Source of the DNA: Haladaptatus sp. DJG-WS-42
Lineage (GTDB): Archaea; Halobacteriota; Halobacteria; Halobacteriales; Halococcaceae
DNA length: 64,000 nt
Reading direction: 5' to 3'
Assembly (NCBI RefSeq): GCF_037198285.1
Contig: NZ_CP147243.1
Coordinates: 682,001-746,000 of the forward strand
Part shown: positions 18,474 to 25,834 of the stretch, in pieces
Layout: the number at the start of each line of letters is the position of its first letter
How positions within the stretch are numbered: the first letter of the stretch is position 1
Notes under the pieces: model-generated
The model's input: only the letters and a program-made list of their open reading frames with translations
The model's database searches: none
Told to the model about the DNA's origin: nothing
Made by a program: the position numbers and the translations under genes

Positions 18474-18535
18474 CCTAAAAGCGAGGGGGCCACAAAACGG
18501 GCGAACCTTCGCCCGTTTCCATACGCCTTTTAGGG
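18474..18535. promoter_or_regulatory. Bidirectional promoter with a central perfect 24-nt palindrome
   Basis: Two near-identical TATA elements point outward: CTTTTAGGC on the minus strand (18482-18474), about 25 bases before the ATG at 18451, and CTTTTAGGG on the plus strand (18527-18535), about 25 before the adk ATG at 18556. Between them, AAACGGGCGAA (18495-18505), CC, TTCGCCCGTTT (18508-18518) forms an 11-bp perfect inverted repeat. The spacing implies leaderless transcripts and a shared operator that could control both genes; the regulator is unknown. Confidence 0.6.
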
Positions 18536-18555
18536 CTGGCCTCAAATTCTCGGCT

Positions 18556-19188
18556 ATGAGTCAGCCGCACATCCTGTTGCTCGGCGCACCGGGCGCTGGT
18601 AAAGGCACCCAGAGCAGTCGAATCGTGGAGTCGTTCGGCGTCGAACACGTCACGACAGGTGACGCACTGCGCGCCAACAAGGATATGGAGACGGAGTACG
18701 GCACGCCTCGGTCGTTCATGGAAGCCGGTGAACTCGTCCCCGACCCGGTTGTGAACGCCATCGTCGAAGAGGCGCTCACGAGCGCAGACGGCTTCGTGTT
18801 AGACGGCTACCCACGCAACATAGAGCAGGCCGAAGAACTCGACGGCATGACAAGCCTCGACCTCGTTGCCTACCTCAACGTTGACGAAGAAGAACTCGTT
18901 GCTCGCCTGACCGGCCGCCGCGTGTGCAGCGAGTGTGGCACGAATTTCCACGTCAAGTTCAACCAGCCCGCAGTAGAGGGCGTCTGTGACGAGTGTGGCA
19001 GCGACCTCATCCAGCGCGACGACGACACCGAAGAAACCGTCCGCGAGCGCCTGCGCGTCTTCCGTGAGAACACGGAACCGGTCATCGAATTCTACCGCGA
19101 GCGCGACCAGCTCGTCGAAATCGATGGCGAGGGCACACCCGATGAAGTCTGGACAACCCTGAACGCCGCCATCGAAGACGCACAGTAA
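18556..19188 (+). CDS. adk: Adenylate kinase
   Basis: 210 residues; converts AMP + ATP to two ADP. The P-loop [16 protein letters not shown] occupies residues 6-21, followed by the AMP-binding segment THVTTGDAL-like ([11 protein letters not shown]) and [13 protein letters not shown] around residues 80-92. The LID domain carries four cysteines (CSECGTNFH and CDECG, about residues 118-150), so it is a zinc-binding long form related to bacterial Adk, as in other haloarchaea. It opens a cluster with DUF106, cmk and truB that in many archaea directly follows secY. Confidence 0.97.
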   Translation: MSQPHILLLGAPGAGKGTQSSRIVESFGVEHVTTGDALRANKDMETEYGTPRSFMEAGELVPDPVVNAIVEEALTSADGFVLDGYPRNIEQAEELDGMTSLDLVAYLNVDEEELVARLTGRRVCSECGTNFHVKFNQPAVEGVCDECGSDLIQRDDDTEETVRERLRVFRENTEPVIEFYRERDQLVEIDGEGTPDEVWTTLNAAIEDAQ

Positions 19189-19271
19189 GCGACTTTTCTC
19201 CCGGCACAACGCCGGTTTTCCAGCGCGCGAAGAGTAAAAGGTTGATTAACAGCTAGTGCCAAGAGAGGTCA

Positions 19272-20186
19272 ATGGCACGGACAGCGGAAAAAGTGACCGC
19301 ACTCGTCAATCAAGACGGGTCGATGGCCGACGCCCTCAACGTCGTCCTCGAACACGCCCAGAACGGGGATGGCTCCGTTGCGTGGGGCGATGTGAAAGGC
19401 GAAATCACGAGTGGCGAGTGGGGTCGTCTCATCGAGAAGGGCATCCTCATCGAGGGTGATGGCGACGGCTTCGTCGTGAACAACCCAGACCAGGTGCGCG
19501 CGGCGCTCGATGACACCACCCCGGGCACGAAAAGCCGGTCGCGGTCGAAGAAATCGAACAGCAGCGACACAGATTCGAGTTGGTCTTCGTACGACAAGGC
19601 CGCAGCCCTCATCACCGTCGGGCTGTTCGCAGGGTACTCCTACGGCCCGGTGCGCGACATCATCGGCGGCGGGATGAACGTCCTCCTTGGCCCGCTTGAA
19701 TCGATGTTACCGTTCTACGTCGTCGTGATGGTGCTCGCACTCTTTACCGGGCTGTACTCCACGCTCTTGCAGGCGAATCTCATGGACATGGAGAAGATGG
19801 GCGAATATCAGTCTGCGATGAAGGAGATTCAAGAGCGGCGCAAGGCCGCCCAAGAGCGCGGCGACGACGACGAACTCGAACGCATCCAAGAAGAACAGAT
19901 GGAAGCCATGGGTGACAACCTCGGTATGTTCAAAGAGCAGTTCCGCCCGATGGTGTGGATCATGCTGCTCACCATCCCAGTGTTCCTCTGGATGTACTGG
20001 ATGCTGCTGACCCGCGGTGACGTGATTACACCGAACCAAATCACCATGCCGCTCATCGGGACGGTCGGCTGGGAAGAGGGTGTCCTCGGCCCATTGCAGG
20101 CGTGGATTCTCTGGTACTTCGTCTGCTCGGTGAGCTTCACCCAGATTATCCGTAAATCGCTCAACATCCAGACGACGCCGACGTAA
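19272..20186 (+). CDS. DUF106 membrane protein (EMC3/Oxa1-superfamily insertase-like)
   Basis: 304 residues. The first ~95 residues are a soluble N-terminal domain (AEKVTALVNQDGSMADALNV) and a Ser/Lys linker (KSRSRSKKSNSSDTDSS). Then come three membrane spans: LITVGLFAGYSYGPVRD, YVVVMVLALFTGLYSTLLQA and MLLTIPVFLWMYWMLL, plus a final one near WILWYFVCSVSFTQII. A charged coiled coil (KEIQERRKAAQERGDDDELE) sits between spans two and three. This is the archaeal DUF106 family, homologous to EMC3, TMCO1 and Get1, membrane insertases that work next to the Sec channel. Conserved linkage to adk, and in other archaea to secY, fits that role. Confidence 0.9.
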   Translation: MARTAEKVTALVNQDGSMADALNVVLEHAQNGDGSVAWGDVKGEITSGEWGRLIEKGILIEGDGDGFVVNNPDQVRAALDDTTPGTKSRSRSKKSNSSDTDSSWSSYDKAAALITVGLFAGYSYGPVRDIIGGGMNVLLGPLESMLPFYVVVMVLALFTGLYSTLLQANLMDMEKMGEYQSAMKEIQERRKAAQERGDDDELERIQEEQMEAMGDNLGMFKEQFRPMVWIMLLTIPVFLWMYWMLLTRGDVITPNQITMPLIGTVGWEEGVLGPLQAWILWYFVCSVSFTQIIRKSLNIQTTPT

Positions 20187-20222
20187 CGAACTTCTTTTTA
20201 CTCCCTCGCTCGGAGGGTGTAT

Positions 20223-20798
20223 ATGCTAATTACCGTCTCCGGACCTGCCGGAAGCGGCAAGAGTACCACCGCAAAGGCGCTCGCCGAGTCACTCGGCTAC
20301 GAGCACATCAGCGGTGGCGACCTCTTTCGCTCTCTCGCAGCAGAACGTGGACTGACGCCGCTCGAACTCAACAAGCAGGCAGAAGAAGACGAGCAAATCG
20401 ACCGCGACTTAGACCGCAGGCTGCGCGACATCGCCCGCGAGAACGACGACGTGGTGCTCGAATCGCGCCTCGCTGGCTGGCTCGCAGGCGAGTACGCAGA
20501 CCTCCGCCTTTGGCTCGACGCGCCACTGCACGTCAGAGCCGCACGGATTGCAGACCGCGAGGGCAAACCCGTAGAGCAGGCGCGAAAGGAAACCCGCGCG
20601 CGCTCAAGCAGTGAGGCCCAGCGGTATCAAGCGTACTACGGCATCGACATCACCAACCTCTCTATCTACGACCTGAACGTCAACACGGCGCGCTGGAGCC
20701 CGGAAAGCGCGCTCGCCATCGTCCGAACCGCGGCCGAAGAGTACACCGCAGCGGACGACGAAGGGACGGTCGAGATAACCATCGACTACCAGTTCTAA
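20223..20798 (+). CDS. cmk: Cytidylate kinase (archaeal type)
   Basis: 191 residues; phosphorylates CMP/dCMP. The P-loop is [20 protein letters not shown] at residues 3-22. [17 protein letters not shown] follows, and the LID arginines are in [21 protein letters not shown] element (CTTTTTA, 20194-20200) lies 26 bases before the ATG at 20223, supporting this start over a codon pair earlier (20217) and implying a leaderless mRNA. A short hairpin (CCCTC GCTCG GAGGG, 20203-20217) falls between TATA and start. The stop shares one base with the truB start. Confidence 0.95.
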   Translation: MLITVSGPAGSGKSTTAKALAESLGYEHISGGDLFRSLAAERGLTPLELNKQAEEDEQIDRDLDRRLRDIARENDDVVLESRLAGWLAGEYADLRLWLDAPLHVRAARIADREGKPVEQARKETRARSSSEAQRYQAYYGIDITNLSIYDLNVNTARWSPESALAIVRTAAEEYTAADDEGTVEITIDYQF

Positions 20799-21682
20799 TG
20801 CTCGAACGCGGCCCACCCGAAGATCGACGCCCCACAGACCGTCTGCAGTTCGGGGTCATCAACCTCGACAAACAGCCCGGCCCCTCGGCCCATCAGGTGA
20901 CCGGCTGGGTACGCGACTTGGCCGGGGTCGACCAGGCCGCCCACTCGGGAACGCTCGACCCGAAAGTCACGGGCTGTCTGCCGATTTTGCTCGGCGACGC
21001 CACGCGCATGGCCCAGGTGTTCTTAGAAGGCCACAAGGAGTACGTCGCGGTGCTCGAACTCCACGGCCGCGCGCCCGCTGACCTGGAAGCAACAGTGAAG
21101 GAGTTCGTCGGCCCGATTTACCAGAAACCGCCGCGTAAGAGCGCCGTAGTTCGCCGCCTGCGCGTGCGAGAGATTTACGAAATCGACGTGCTCGAAGTCA
21201 CCGAGCGCCAAGCCCTGCTCCGGATTCGCTGTGAGAGCGGCACCTACATCCGGAAGCTGTGTCACGACATCGGCCTCGCGCTCGGAACTGGCGGGCACAT
21301 GGGGCACCTCCGACGGACGGCCACGACGCCGTTTGACGATTCGACCATGGTGACGCTCCACGACTTCGCAGACGCGCTTGCCTTCGCCGAAGACGGCGAC
21401 GAAAGCTGGCTCGATGAAGTGGTTCAGCCCGCAGAACGCGCGCTCACCCACCTGCCGAAGGTTACGATTGCGCCGAACGCGGCCGAACAGGTCGCAACCG
21501 GCGCGCAGGTGTACGCCCCCGGCGTGATTTCAGTCGATGGCGTCGAAGACGGTGACGAGAAGGACCGCCCGCTCGTGGCGTGTTACACGCCGGATGGGGC
21601 CGTCGTCTGTCTCGGCAGACTGGCTGGCGCACCGTCTCGGGAGACGGGCTGTGTGGTCTCTTTAGAGCGCGTGCTCGTCTGA
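20798..21682 (+). CDS. truB: tRNA pseudouridine synthase TruB / Cbf5-type
   Basis: 294 residues. The catalytic domain has the conserved AAHSGTLDPKVTGCLPILLG (about residues 47-66) with the nucleophilic Asp. A PUA RNA-binding domain follows from about residue 215 (PKVTIAPNAAEQVATGAQVY). In archaea this enzyme makes Psi55 in tRNA and, with L7Ae, Nop10 and Gar1, is the H/ACA RNP catalytic subunit. It overlaps cmk by one base (TAATG) and lies 65 bases before tRNA-Pro. The name cbf5 is equally used. Confidence 0.95.
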   Translation: MLERGPPEDRRPTDRLQFGVINLDKQPGPSAHQVTGWVRDLAGVDQAAHSGTLDPKVTGCLPILLGDATRMAQVFLEGHKEYVAVLELHGRAPADLEATVKEFVGPIYQKPPRKSAVVRRLRVREIYEIDVLEVTERQALLRIRCESGTYIRKLCHDIGLALGTGGHMGHLRRTATTPFDDSTMVTLHDFADALAFAEDGDESWLDEVVQPAERALTHLPKVTIAPNAAEQVATGAQVYAPGVISVDGVEDGDEKDRPLVACYTPDGAVVCLGRLAGAPSRETGCVVSLERVLV

Positions 21683-21715
21683 GGAAACCCGTAGGCGAGA
21701 CGCCGAAGCGAAGGG

Positions 21716-21723
21716 CTTAATGT
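21716..21723 (+). promoter_or_regulatory. TATA element of the tRNA-Pro gene
   Basis: CTTAATGT is centred about 29 bases before the first tRNA nucleotide, within a locally A/T-richer patch after truB. Position and composition fit an archaeal TATA box. The call rests on spacing alone. Confidence 0.45.
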
Positions 21724-21747
21724 TCACACTCTCATCCCCTGATATGC

Positions 21748-21820
21748 GGGACCGTGGGGTAGCCTGGTATCCTCTGCGGATGGGGTCCGTAGGACCTGAG
21801 TTCGAATCTCAGCGGTCCCA
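21748..21820 (+). tRNA. tRNA-Pro, anticodon GGG
   Basis: 73 nt, intron-free. Acceptor stem GGGACCG (21748-21754) pairs with CGGTCCC (21813-21819), discriminator A at 21820. The anticodon arm is TGCGG-ATGGGGT-CCGTA with GGG at positions 34-36, reading CCC/CCU proline codons. The T arm is CTGAG-TTCGAAT-CTCAG. The D arm contains GGTAGCCTGGTA. CCA is not encoded. Its last bases are also the left edge of a long inverted repeat that runs downstream, and 15 nt of its T arm recur at 21952-21966. Confidence 0.97.
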
Positions 21821-21895
21821 CATTTCTGACGCGAATAAGTTCAACGAGCACCGCGTAGCGGTGTGAGTTACACGATGAGCGGATAGAATGTGGAA
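21815..21895. repeat. Long inverted repeat, copy 1, abutting the tRNA 3' end
   Basis: Outer arms CCACATTTCT (21818-21827) and AGAATGTGG (21885-21893) pair with one bulged T. Inside is a hairpin CACCGC-GTA-GCGGTG (21849-21863). The left arm includes the last three tRNA bases. It aligns with copy 2 at 22023-22100 (shared GTCCCAC, GACG(T/C)GAATA, CAACGAGC, GCGTAGCGG-like core, TGGAA), and both outer and inner stems differ by compensating changes. Confidence 0.75.
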
Positions 21896-21926
21896 AGAGC
21901 TGGGATTCGAGCAGGAAGTGGGAGGT

Positions 21927-22193
21927 GAGCGAAGCGAACGGGAACGACCGTGTTCGAATCTCAGCGTCTTGTACGAGCGACAGCGAGTACAAGAGAAGGA
22001 GTGAACGCAGTGAGCGACTGGCGTCCCACCTTTTGACGTGAATATAGACAACGAGCGCCGCATAGCGGCGCGAGTAACTCATGAACGTCAAAAGGTGGAA
22101 TGAGCCTTGGCGTCTTGCGCGAGCGAAGCGAGCGCAAGGCTCGTTGCGACCGCAGGGAGCAACGGTGGTTCACGCGAGTGAAACGAGCGTGAA
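21927..22193. repeat. Six copies of a GA-NN-GNA-N'N'-GA hairpin core
   Basis: Cores at 21927-21937 (GAGCGAAGCGA), 21975-21986 (GAGCGACAGCGA), 22003-22013 (GAACGCAGTGA), 22121-22131 (GAGCGAAGCGA), 22148-22158 (GACCGCAGGGA) and 22176-22186 (GAGTGAAACGA). Four sit on unrelated perfect stems: CTTGTAC/GTACAAG, CTTGCGC/GCGCAAG, CGTTGC/GCAACG and TTCACGC/GCGTGAA. The two inner pairs covary (GC/GC, AC/GT, CC/GG, GT/AC), while GA opposite GA and a GNA-type loop are kept. This implies a conserved fold with tandem sheared G-A pairs. Confidence 0.75.
22023..22100. repeat. Long inverted repeat, copy 2
   Basis: Outer arms CCACCTTTTGACGT (22026-22039) and ACGTCAAAAGGTGG (22085-22098) are a perfect 14-bp inverted repeat. 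The 45-nt interior contains GCGCCGC-ATA-GCGGCGC (22055-22071). It is homologous to copy 1 at 21815-21895, with arms mutated in step. It is preceded by a tRNA-Pro 3'-end fragment that is interrupted by two of the small hairpins. Confidence 0.75.
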
Positions 22194-22313
22194 TGAAGGC
22201 CCACATCCCTCCCCGCGTCCACCTTGCACATGCAAGCTCCAACCCGCCGCTGTACAGGACTTTTCACCCAAACGGCCCAAGCACATACAAGTGGTCGCGT
22301 ACAATGGAGTGAT

Positions 22314-22535
22314 ATGGGGTTGGGGAAACTACTGAACTCGCCGGGAGCAAAGCGGATAAGCACGCTGTCGATGATTGCAGAGGCAGCGTTTGCGTTCCGA
22401 CGCGGAGAACCGAAGATTGGAGCCATGCTCATCGGAGCGGCGCTGCTCTCGATGCGCTGGAGTGTCGTCGGGTTGGCCAGTGAGGGACTGATTCGACTGT
22501 ACCGTCGTAAACGACCACTCTACGCACACCAATGA
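22314..22535 (+). CDS. Small basic protein with hydrophobic helices, unknown
   Basis: 73 residues. A short basic start (GLGKLLNSPGAKRISTL) is followed by two hydrophobic or amphipathic stretches (SMIAEAAFAFRRGEPKIGAM and IGAALLSMRWSVVGLASEGL) and a basic tail RLYRRKRPLYAHQ. Possibly membrane-associated; function unknown. The ATG at 22314 is preferred over upstream ATGs that lie in the repeat tract. The stop overlaps the next gene's start by four bases (ATGA 22532-22535), which supports both being real. Confidence 0.6.
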   Translation: MGLGKLLNSPGAKRISTLSMIAEAAFAFRRGEPKIGAMLIGAALLSMRWSVVGLASEGLIRLYRRKRPLYAHQ

Positions 22536-22714
22536 CAGACGAAAGCTCCGAAGACAAAGCCGAGGCAGCACAGGCACAGCGAGAAGCGGGAAACGAGCAC
22601 GAACAGGAGCGCAAACAGGAAAAGCTCGAACGCGAAGACGAGGCGCGCGAACAGGAAGCCGAGAAGGCGGAGAATCCGGACAATCACCGCGACGGCGAAC
22701 CGTTCCAGAGCTAA
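22532..22714 (+). CDS. Small, highly charged helical protein, unknown
   Basis: 60 residues, almost entirely E, K, R, A, Q and D (EQERKQEKLEREDEAREQEA), predicted as one long charged helix or coiled coil. No family recognised. Translational coupling to the 22314 gene (ATGA) is the main argument that it is genuine. Convergent with the CopD-like gene, 13 bases apart. Confidence 0.5.
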   Translation: MTDESSEDKAEAAQAQREAGNEHEQERKQEKLEREDEAREQEAEKAENPDNHRDGEPFQS

Positions 22715-22727
22715 ACTGGAGTCCTTT

Positions 22728-23168
22728 TTAGAGCAGCCCGGCGACGACGAGCAGGGCGAGGGCGACCGCGCCCGCGGTGAAAAATAGCGGGAGGTTCTGC
22801 TCGACAGCCACCTTCGCGGTTCTACTGCCGAGTTCGCGCCGCAGACGGCGGAGACCGACTTGGAGGAGGCCGGAGAGAATCACCCAGAGGACGACCATCG
22901 AGAGGACGAGGTGGCCACGTCCGGTCGAAGCGAGTGAGCCGAAGGTGTAGAAGTTTCCGGCGAGGTGGCCACCGGTGATGAGCAAGAAGAGAATCGAGGC
23001 GGTCGTCACGGTGGTAAAGCGCCCGGCGATCCATTGGAGCCCGTCGGTGCTCATCTGCCCGGCGCGGGCGGCGGGGAGGATGATACCAACGAAAAAGAGC
23101 GTGCCGCCGACCCAGATGCCAGCGAACAGCATGTGGAACACGGCCATTATCGTATCAATGAGTGCCAT
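22728..23168 (-). CDS. CopD-like four-helix membrane protein
   Basis: 146 residues, four membrane spans: IMAVFHMLFAGIWVGGTLFF, TTASILFLLITGGHLAG, LVLSMVVLWVILSGLLQVGL and LFFTAGAVALALLVVAGLL. The first span has the H...GxW...GG pattern and the second a conserved GGH of the CopD/YcnJ-type membrane domain, which in some proteins takes part in copper uptake or haem handling. The role here is inferred only from fold. Upstream (23196-23206 and 23213-23223) the near-repeat AATTGTTC(C/G)GG occurs twice, 17 bases apart, and may be a regulator site. Confidence 0.7.
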   Translation of the reverse strand: MALIDTIMAVFHMLFAGIWVGGTLFFVGIILPAARAGQMSTDGLQWIAGRFTTVTTASILFLLITGGHLAGNFYTFGSLASTGRGHLVLSMVVLWVILSGLLQVGLRRLRRELGSRTAKVAVEQNLPLFFTAGAVALALLVVAGLL

Positions 23169-23237
23169 GTTCCGAGTAAGGCACCGGGGTGTCCAAATTG
23201 TTCCGGTTGCTGAATTGTTCGGGTCGATGCCGGATGT

Positions 23238-24968
23238 TCAGTTGTCGTGCTTTGCGGCGGGGTTGGTCACCGCGCCGATTGCAGCCGACCCGAACAGCTG
23301 GCCGTACTTGGCGAGCACGCCCGAGTCGTAGTTCGGTGCGGGTGCCTCCCACTCATCGAGGCGGGCAGCGAGTTCGTCGTCCGAGAGGTCGATGTCGAGG
23401 GTACGTTCCGGGATATCGACGGTGACGGTGTCGCCGTCTTCGAGCACGGCGATTGGCCCGCCGACAAACGCTTCGGGGGCGACGTGTCCAATCATCGGAC
23501 CGCGCGTCCCGCCGGAGAACCGGCCGTCGGTGATGAGCGCGACGTCGTCTTCGTGGCCCGCGCCGACGACGGCGGCGGTGACGCCGAGCATCTCGCGCAT
23601 GCCGGGGCCGCCCTGTGGGCCTTCGTTGCGGATGACGATGACGTCGCCAGACTCGATGTGGCCTTCTTGGACGTAGGCCATCGCGTCCTCTTCGTCTTCG
23701 AAGATACGAGCGGGGCCTTCGTGGTGGAACTTGTCGTCGCCGGTGACTTTGAGCACCGCGCCGTCGGGGGCGAGGTTGCCTTTGAGGATTTTGATGGCTC
23801 CCTCTGCTTGTTTTGGCTCCTCGACGGTGTAGAGGAAGTCGGCGTCGATGTCCTCGTCTGCGGGCAGGTCAAGCTGGTCGAGTTCCGCTGCGATGGTGCG
23901 CCCGGTCACAGTCAGCGCGTCGCCGTGGATGAGCCCGGCGTCGAGCAGGCGACGGATGACGATTGGGACGCCGCCGATTTCGTGGAGGTCGTTCATCACG
24001 CGCGCGCCGCCGGGTTGGAGGTCGGCGATTTTCGGCGTGCGCCGAGAGATTTCGTCGAAGTCGTCGATGTCGAGGTCGATGCCTGCCTCGCGGGCGAGCG
24101 CAAGCAGGTGGAGCACGCCGTTGGTCGAGCCGCCGATGGCAGTCTGGACGGCAATGGCGTTCTCGAAGGATTTCCGGGAGAGAATATCGGAGGGACGGCG
24201 TTCTTCGCGAATGACTTCGACGGCGAGTTCGCCGGCGCGACGGGCCACGTCGTAGCGTTCGTCGTGTTCTGCCGGGGCGCTTGCGCTGCCGAGCGGGGCC
24301 ATGCCGAGCGCCTCGCTGATGGAGGCCATGGTGTTCGCGGTGAACATCCCGCCACAGGAACCCGCACCCGGACAGGCGTGGCGCTCTAACTCGTCTAACT
24401 CTTCTTCGCTCATGTCGCCGGTGGCGTACGCGCCGACGCCCTCGAACACCTGGACGATGGTCACGTCGCGGCCGTCGTGGTGGCCGGGCATGATGGACCC
24501 GCCGTAGAGAAAGACGCTTGGGAGGTCGGTTCTGATGGATGCCATCATCATCCCCGGGAGGTTTTTGTCACAGCCTGCAACCGTGACGAGGCCGTCGAGA
24601 CGCTCCCCGAAGGCGACGAGTTCGACCGAGTCGGCGATGACTTCCCGGGAGATGAGCGAGGCTTTCATCCCCTCTGTGCCCATCGAAATTGCGTCAGAGA
24701 TGGTGATGGTGCCGAACTCGATCGGCATGCCGCCCGATTCGTCAACGCCCTCGATGGCAGAGGCTGCAACGTCATCTAAGTGGACGTTACACGGCGTGAT
24801 GTCGGCGGCGGGGTTTGCGACACCAATCATGGGCGAGGCGAGGTCTTCGTCGTCGAATCCCATCGCGCGGAACATGGCGCGGTGGGGCGCTCGCTCTGGC
24901 CCCTCGGTGACATCGCGGGAGGGAAGCCCCTCTGGTTTCTCAAGCTTCTGCTTGTGACCGTGGCTCAT
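23238..24968 (-). CDS. ilvD: Dihydroxy-acid dehydratase
   Basis: 576 residues, full length. It dehydrates 2,3-dihydroxy-isovalerate and its C6 homologue in valine, isoleucine and leucine synthesis. Fe-S and active-site motifs include [17 protein letters not shown] (near residue 130-147) and [19 protein letters not shown] (about 193-211), and the C-terminal [19 protein letters not shown]. The first residues ([20 protein letters not shown]) are a usual haloarchaeal N-terminus. It stands alone here, without other ilv genes. Divergent from the glycosyltransferase at 25076. Confidence 0.97.
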   Translation of the reverse strand: MSHGHKQKLEKPEGLPSRDVTEGPERAPHRAMFRAMGFDDEDLASPMIGVANPAADITPCNVHLDDVAASAIEGVDESGGMPIEFGTITISDAISMGTEGMKASLISREVIADSVELVAFGERLDGLVTVAGCDKNLPGMMMASIRTDLPSVFLYGGSIMPGHHDGRDVTIVQVFEGVGAYATGDMSEEELDELERHACPGAGSCGGMFTANTMASISEALGMAPLGSASAPAEHDERYDVARRAGELAVEVIREERRPSDILSRKSFENAIAVQTAIGGSTNGVLHLLALAREAGIDLDIDDFDEISRRTPKIADLQPGGARVMNDLHEIGGVPIVIRRLLDAGLIHGDALTVTGRTIAAELDQLDLPADEDIDADFLYTVEEPKQAEGAIKILKGNLAPDGAVLKVTGDDKFHHEGPARIFEDEEDAMAYVQEGHIESGDVIVIRNEGPQGGPGMREMLGVTAAVVGAGHEDDVALITDGRFSGGTRGPMIGHVAPEAFVGGPIAVLEDGDTVTVDIPERTLDIDLSDDELAARLDEWEAPAPNYDSGVLAKYGQLFGSAAIGAVTNPAAKHDN

Positions 24969-25075
24969 ACGCGGAGGTAGCCACGGAGGTTCTTAAAAGG
25001 CCGCACCTGAACAGATGTTGCTGTCATTCCGAAACAACAGAACACCTTTGACGACGGGGGCGGGAAGGCAGGGTG

Positions 25076-25783
25076 ATGAACGCCGACTGGCCCGACGCTG
25101 CCGTCGTTATCGCCGCCTACGAGGAGGCAGACTCGATTGGCCGCACGCTCGACTCACTCGACGGGCAAGAGGCCGAGGTCATCGTCGTGGTCGGCGGCGA
25201 CGACGACACTGCCGCGATTGCAGAAGGCCACGACGCCGTAGACCGGATATTAGAAGATGAAGCAGAAGACGGGCCGAGCGCCGCCCGCAATCAGGGCGCA
25301 CGCGCGGCCACCGCAGAAGTCGTCTGTTTCACCGACGCGGATACCGTCGTCCCAAATCACTGGGTGGCAAAGCATCGGCGTCACTACACAGACGCTGCGG
25401 TAGCGGGCGTTGGCGGCCCGCTCCGGCCACAAGGAGACAGCACGAAACACCGGCTGCTGTTCAAGATTCTCTCCGATTACTGGTATCGCGCGGCGTGGCC
25501 CGTCGGCTTCGTCCAGCAGTCGGGGAACAACTGTTCGTATCGCCGGACGGCCTTTCTGGAGGCAGGCGGCTTCGACGAGGAAATCCCGTTCATGGAGGAC
25601 ACCGAGTTGTCCCTACGGATGAAACGTTTCGGGCGCGTCGTCTACGACAAGGACTGTCCGGTGTACACCTCGACGCGCCGCCAGACCGACCAGGGCTACG
25701 TCGGGCTGTTTCTCACCTACGCCCGCGGCTATCTCGATTACTTTGTCTTGAACCGGCGACCCGACGACGGCTACTTTAAATAG
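25076..25783 (+). CDS. Family 2 glycosyltransferase
   Basis: 235 residues, a GT-A fold of family GT2. The nucleotide-binding start AAVVIAAYEEADSIGRTLDS is at residues 7-26. The metal-binding acidic motif is VCFTDADTVVPNHWV near residues 84-98. The acceptor region has GGFDEEIPFMEDTELSLRM (about 163-181), with the ED dyad acting as probable base. There is no membrane anchor, unlike the processive enzyme at 37446. Likely transfers a sugar to lipid-linked or protein-bound glycans; donor and acceptor unknown. A GTG at 25073 directly precedes the ATG chosen. Confidence 0.88.
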   Translation: MNADWPDAAVVIAAYEEADSIGRTLDSLDGQEAEVIVVVGGDDDTAAIAEGHDAVDRILEDEAEDGPSAARNQGARAATAEVVCFTDADTVVPNHWVAKHRRHYTDAAVAGVGGPLRPQGDSTKHRLLFKILSDYWYRAAWPVGFVQQSGNNCSYRRTAFLEAGGFDEEIPFMEDTELSLRMKRFGRVVYDKDCPVYTSTRRQTDQGYVGLFLTYARGYLDYFVLNRRPDDGYFK

Positions 25784-25834
25784 CAAGTTGCCACTGTCGA
25801 AACCCCGATACGACAACCCCGCCAAGCGACGGCC

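Larger units (their letters stand above)
21821..22313. other. 493-nt non-coding tract of hairpins downstream of tRNA-Pro
   Basis: No credible gene is present on either strand; open frames here run through repeats and the antisense tRNA. The tract holds two related long inverted repeats (21815-21895 and 22023-22100), a second copy of the tRNA T-arm sequence GTTCGAATCTCAGCG (21952-21966, compare 21800-21814), and six small hairpins with the core GA-NN-GNA-N'N'-GA. The last ~100 bases (22200-22313) are less repetitive and probably hold the promoter of the gene at 22314. It has no transposase or integrase within it or beside it. Confidence 0.8.

Noticed and set aside
21732-22091. 119-codon minus-strand open frame across tRNA-Pro and the repeats
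   Set aside because: It is antisense to the tRNA and to the inverted repeats; the apparent protein is translated repeat DNA.
23247-24389. 380-codon open frame on the plus strand within ilvD
   Set aside because: It is the antisense of a fully recognised dihydroxy-acid dehydratase; long antisense frames are usual in GC-rich haloarchaeal genes and the product resembles nothing.
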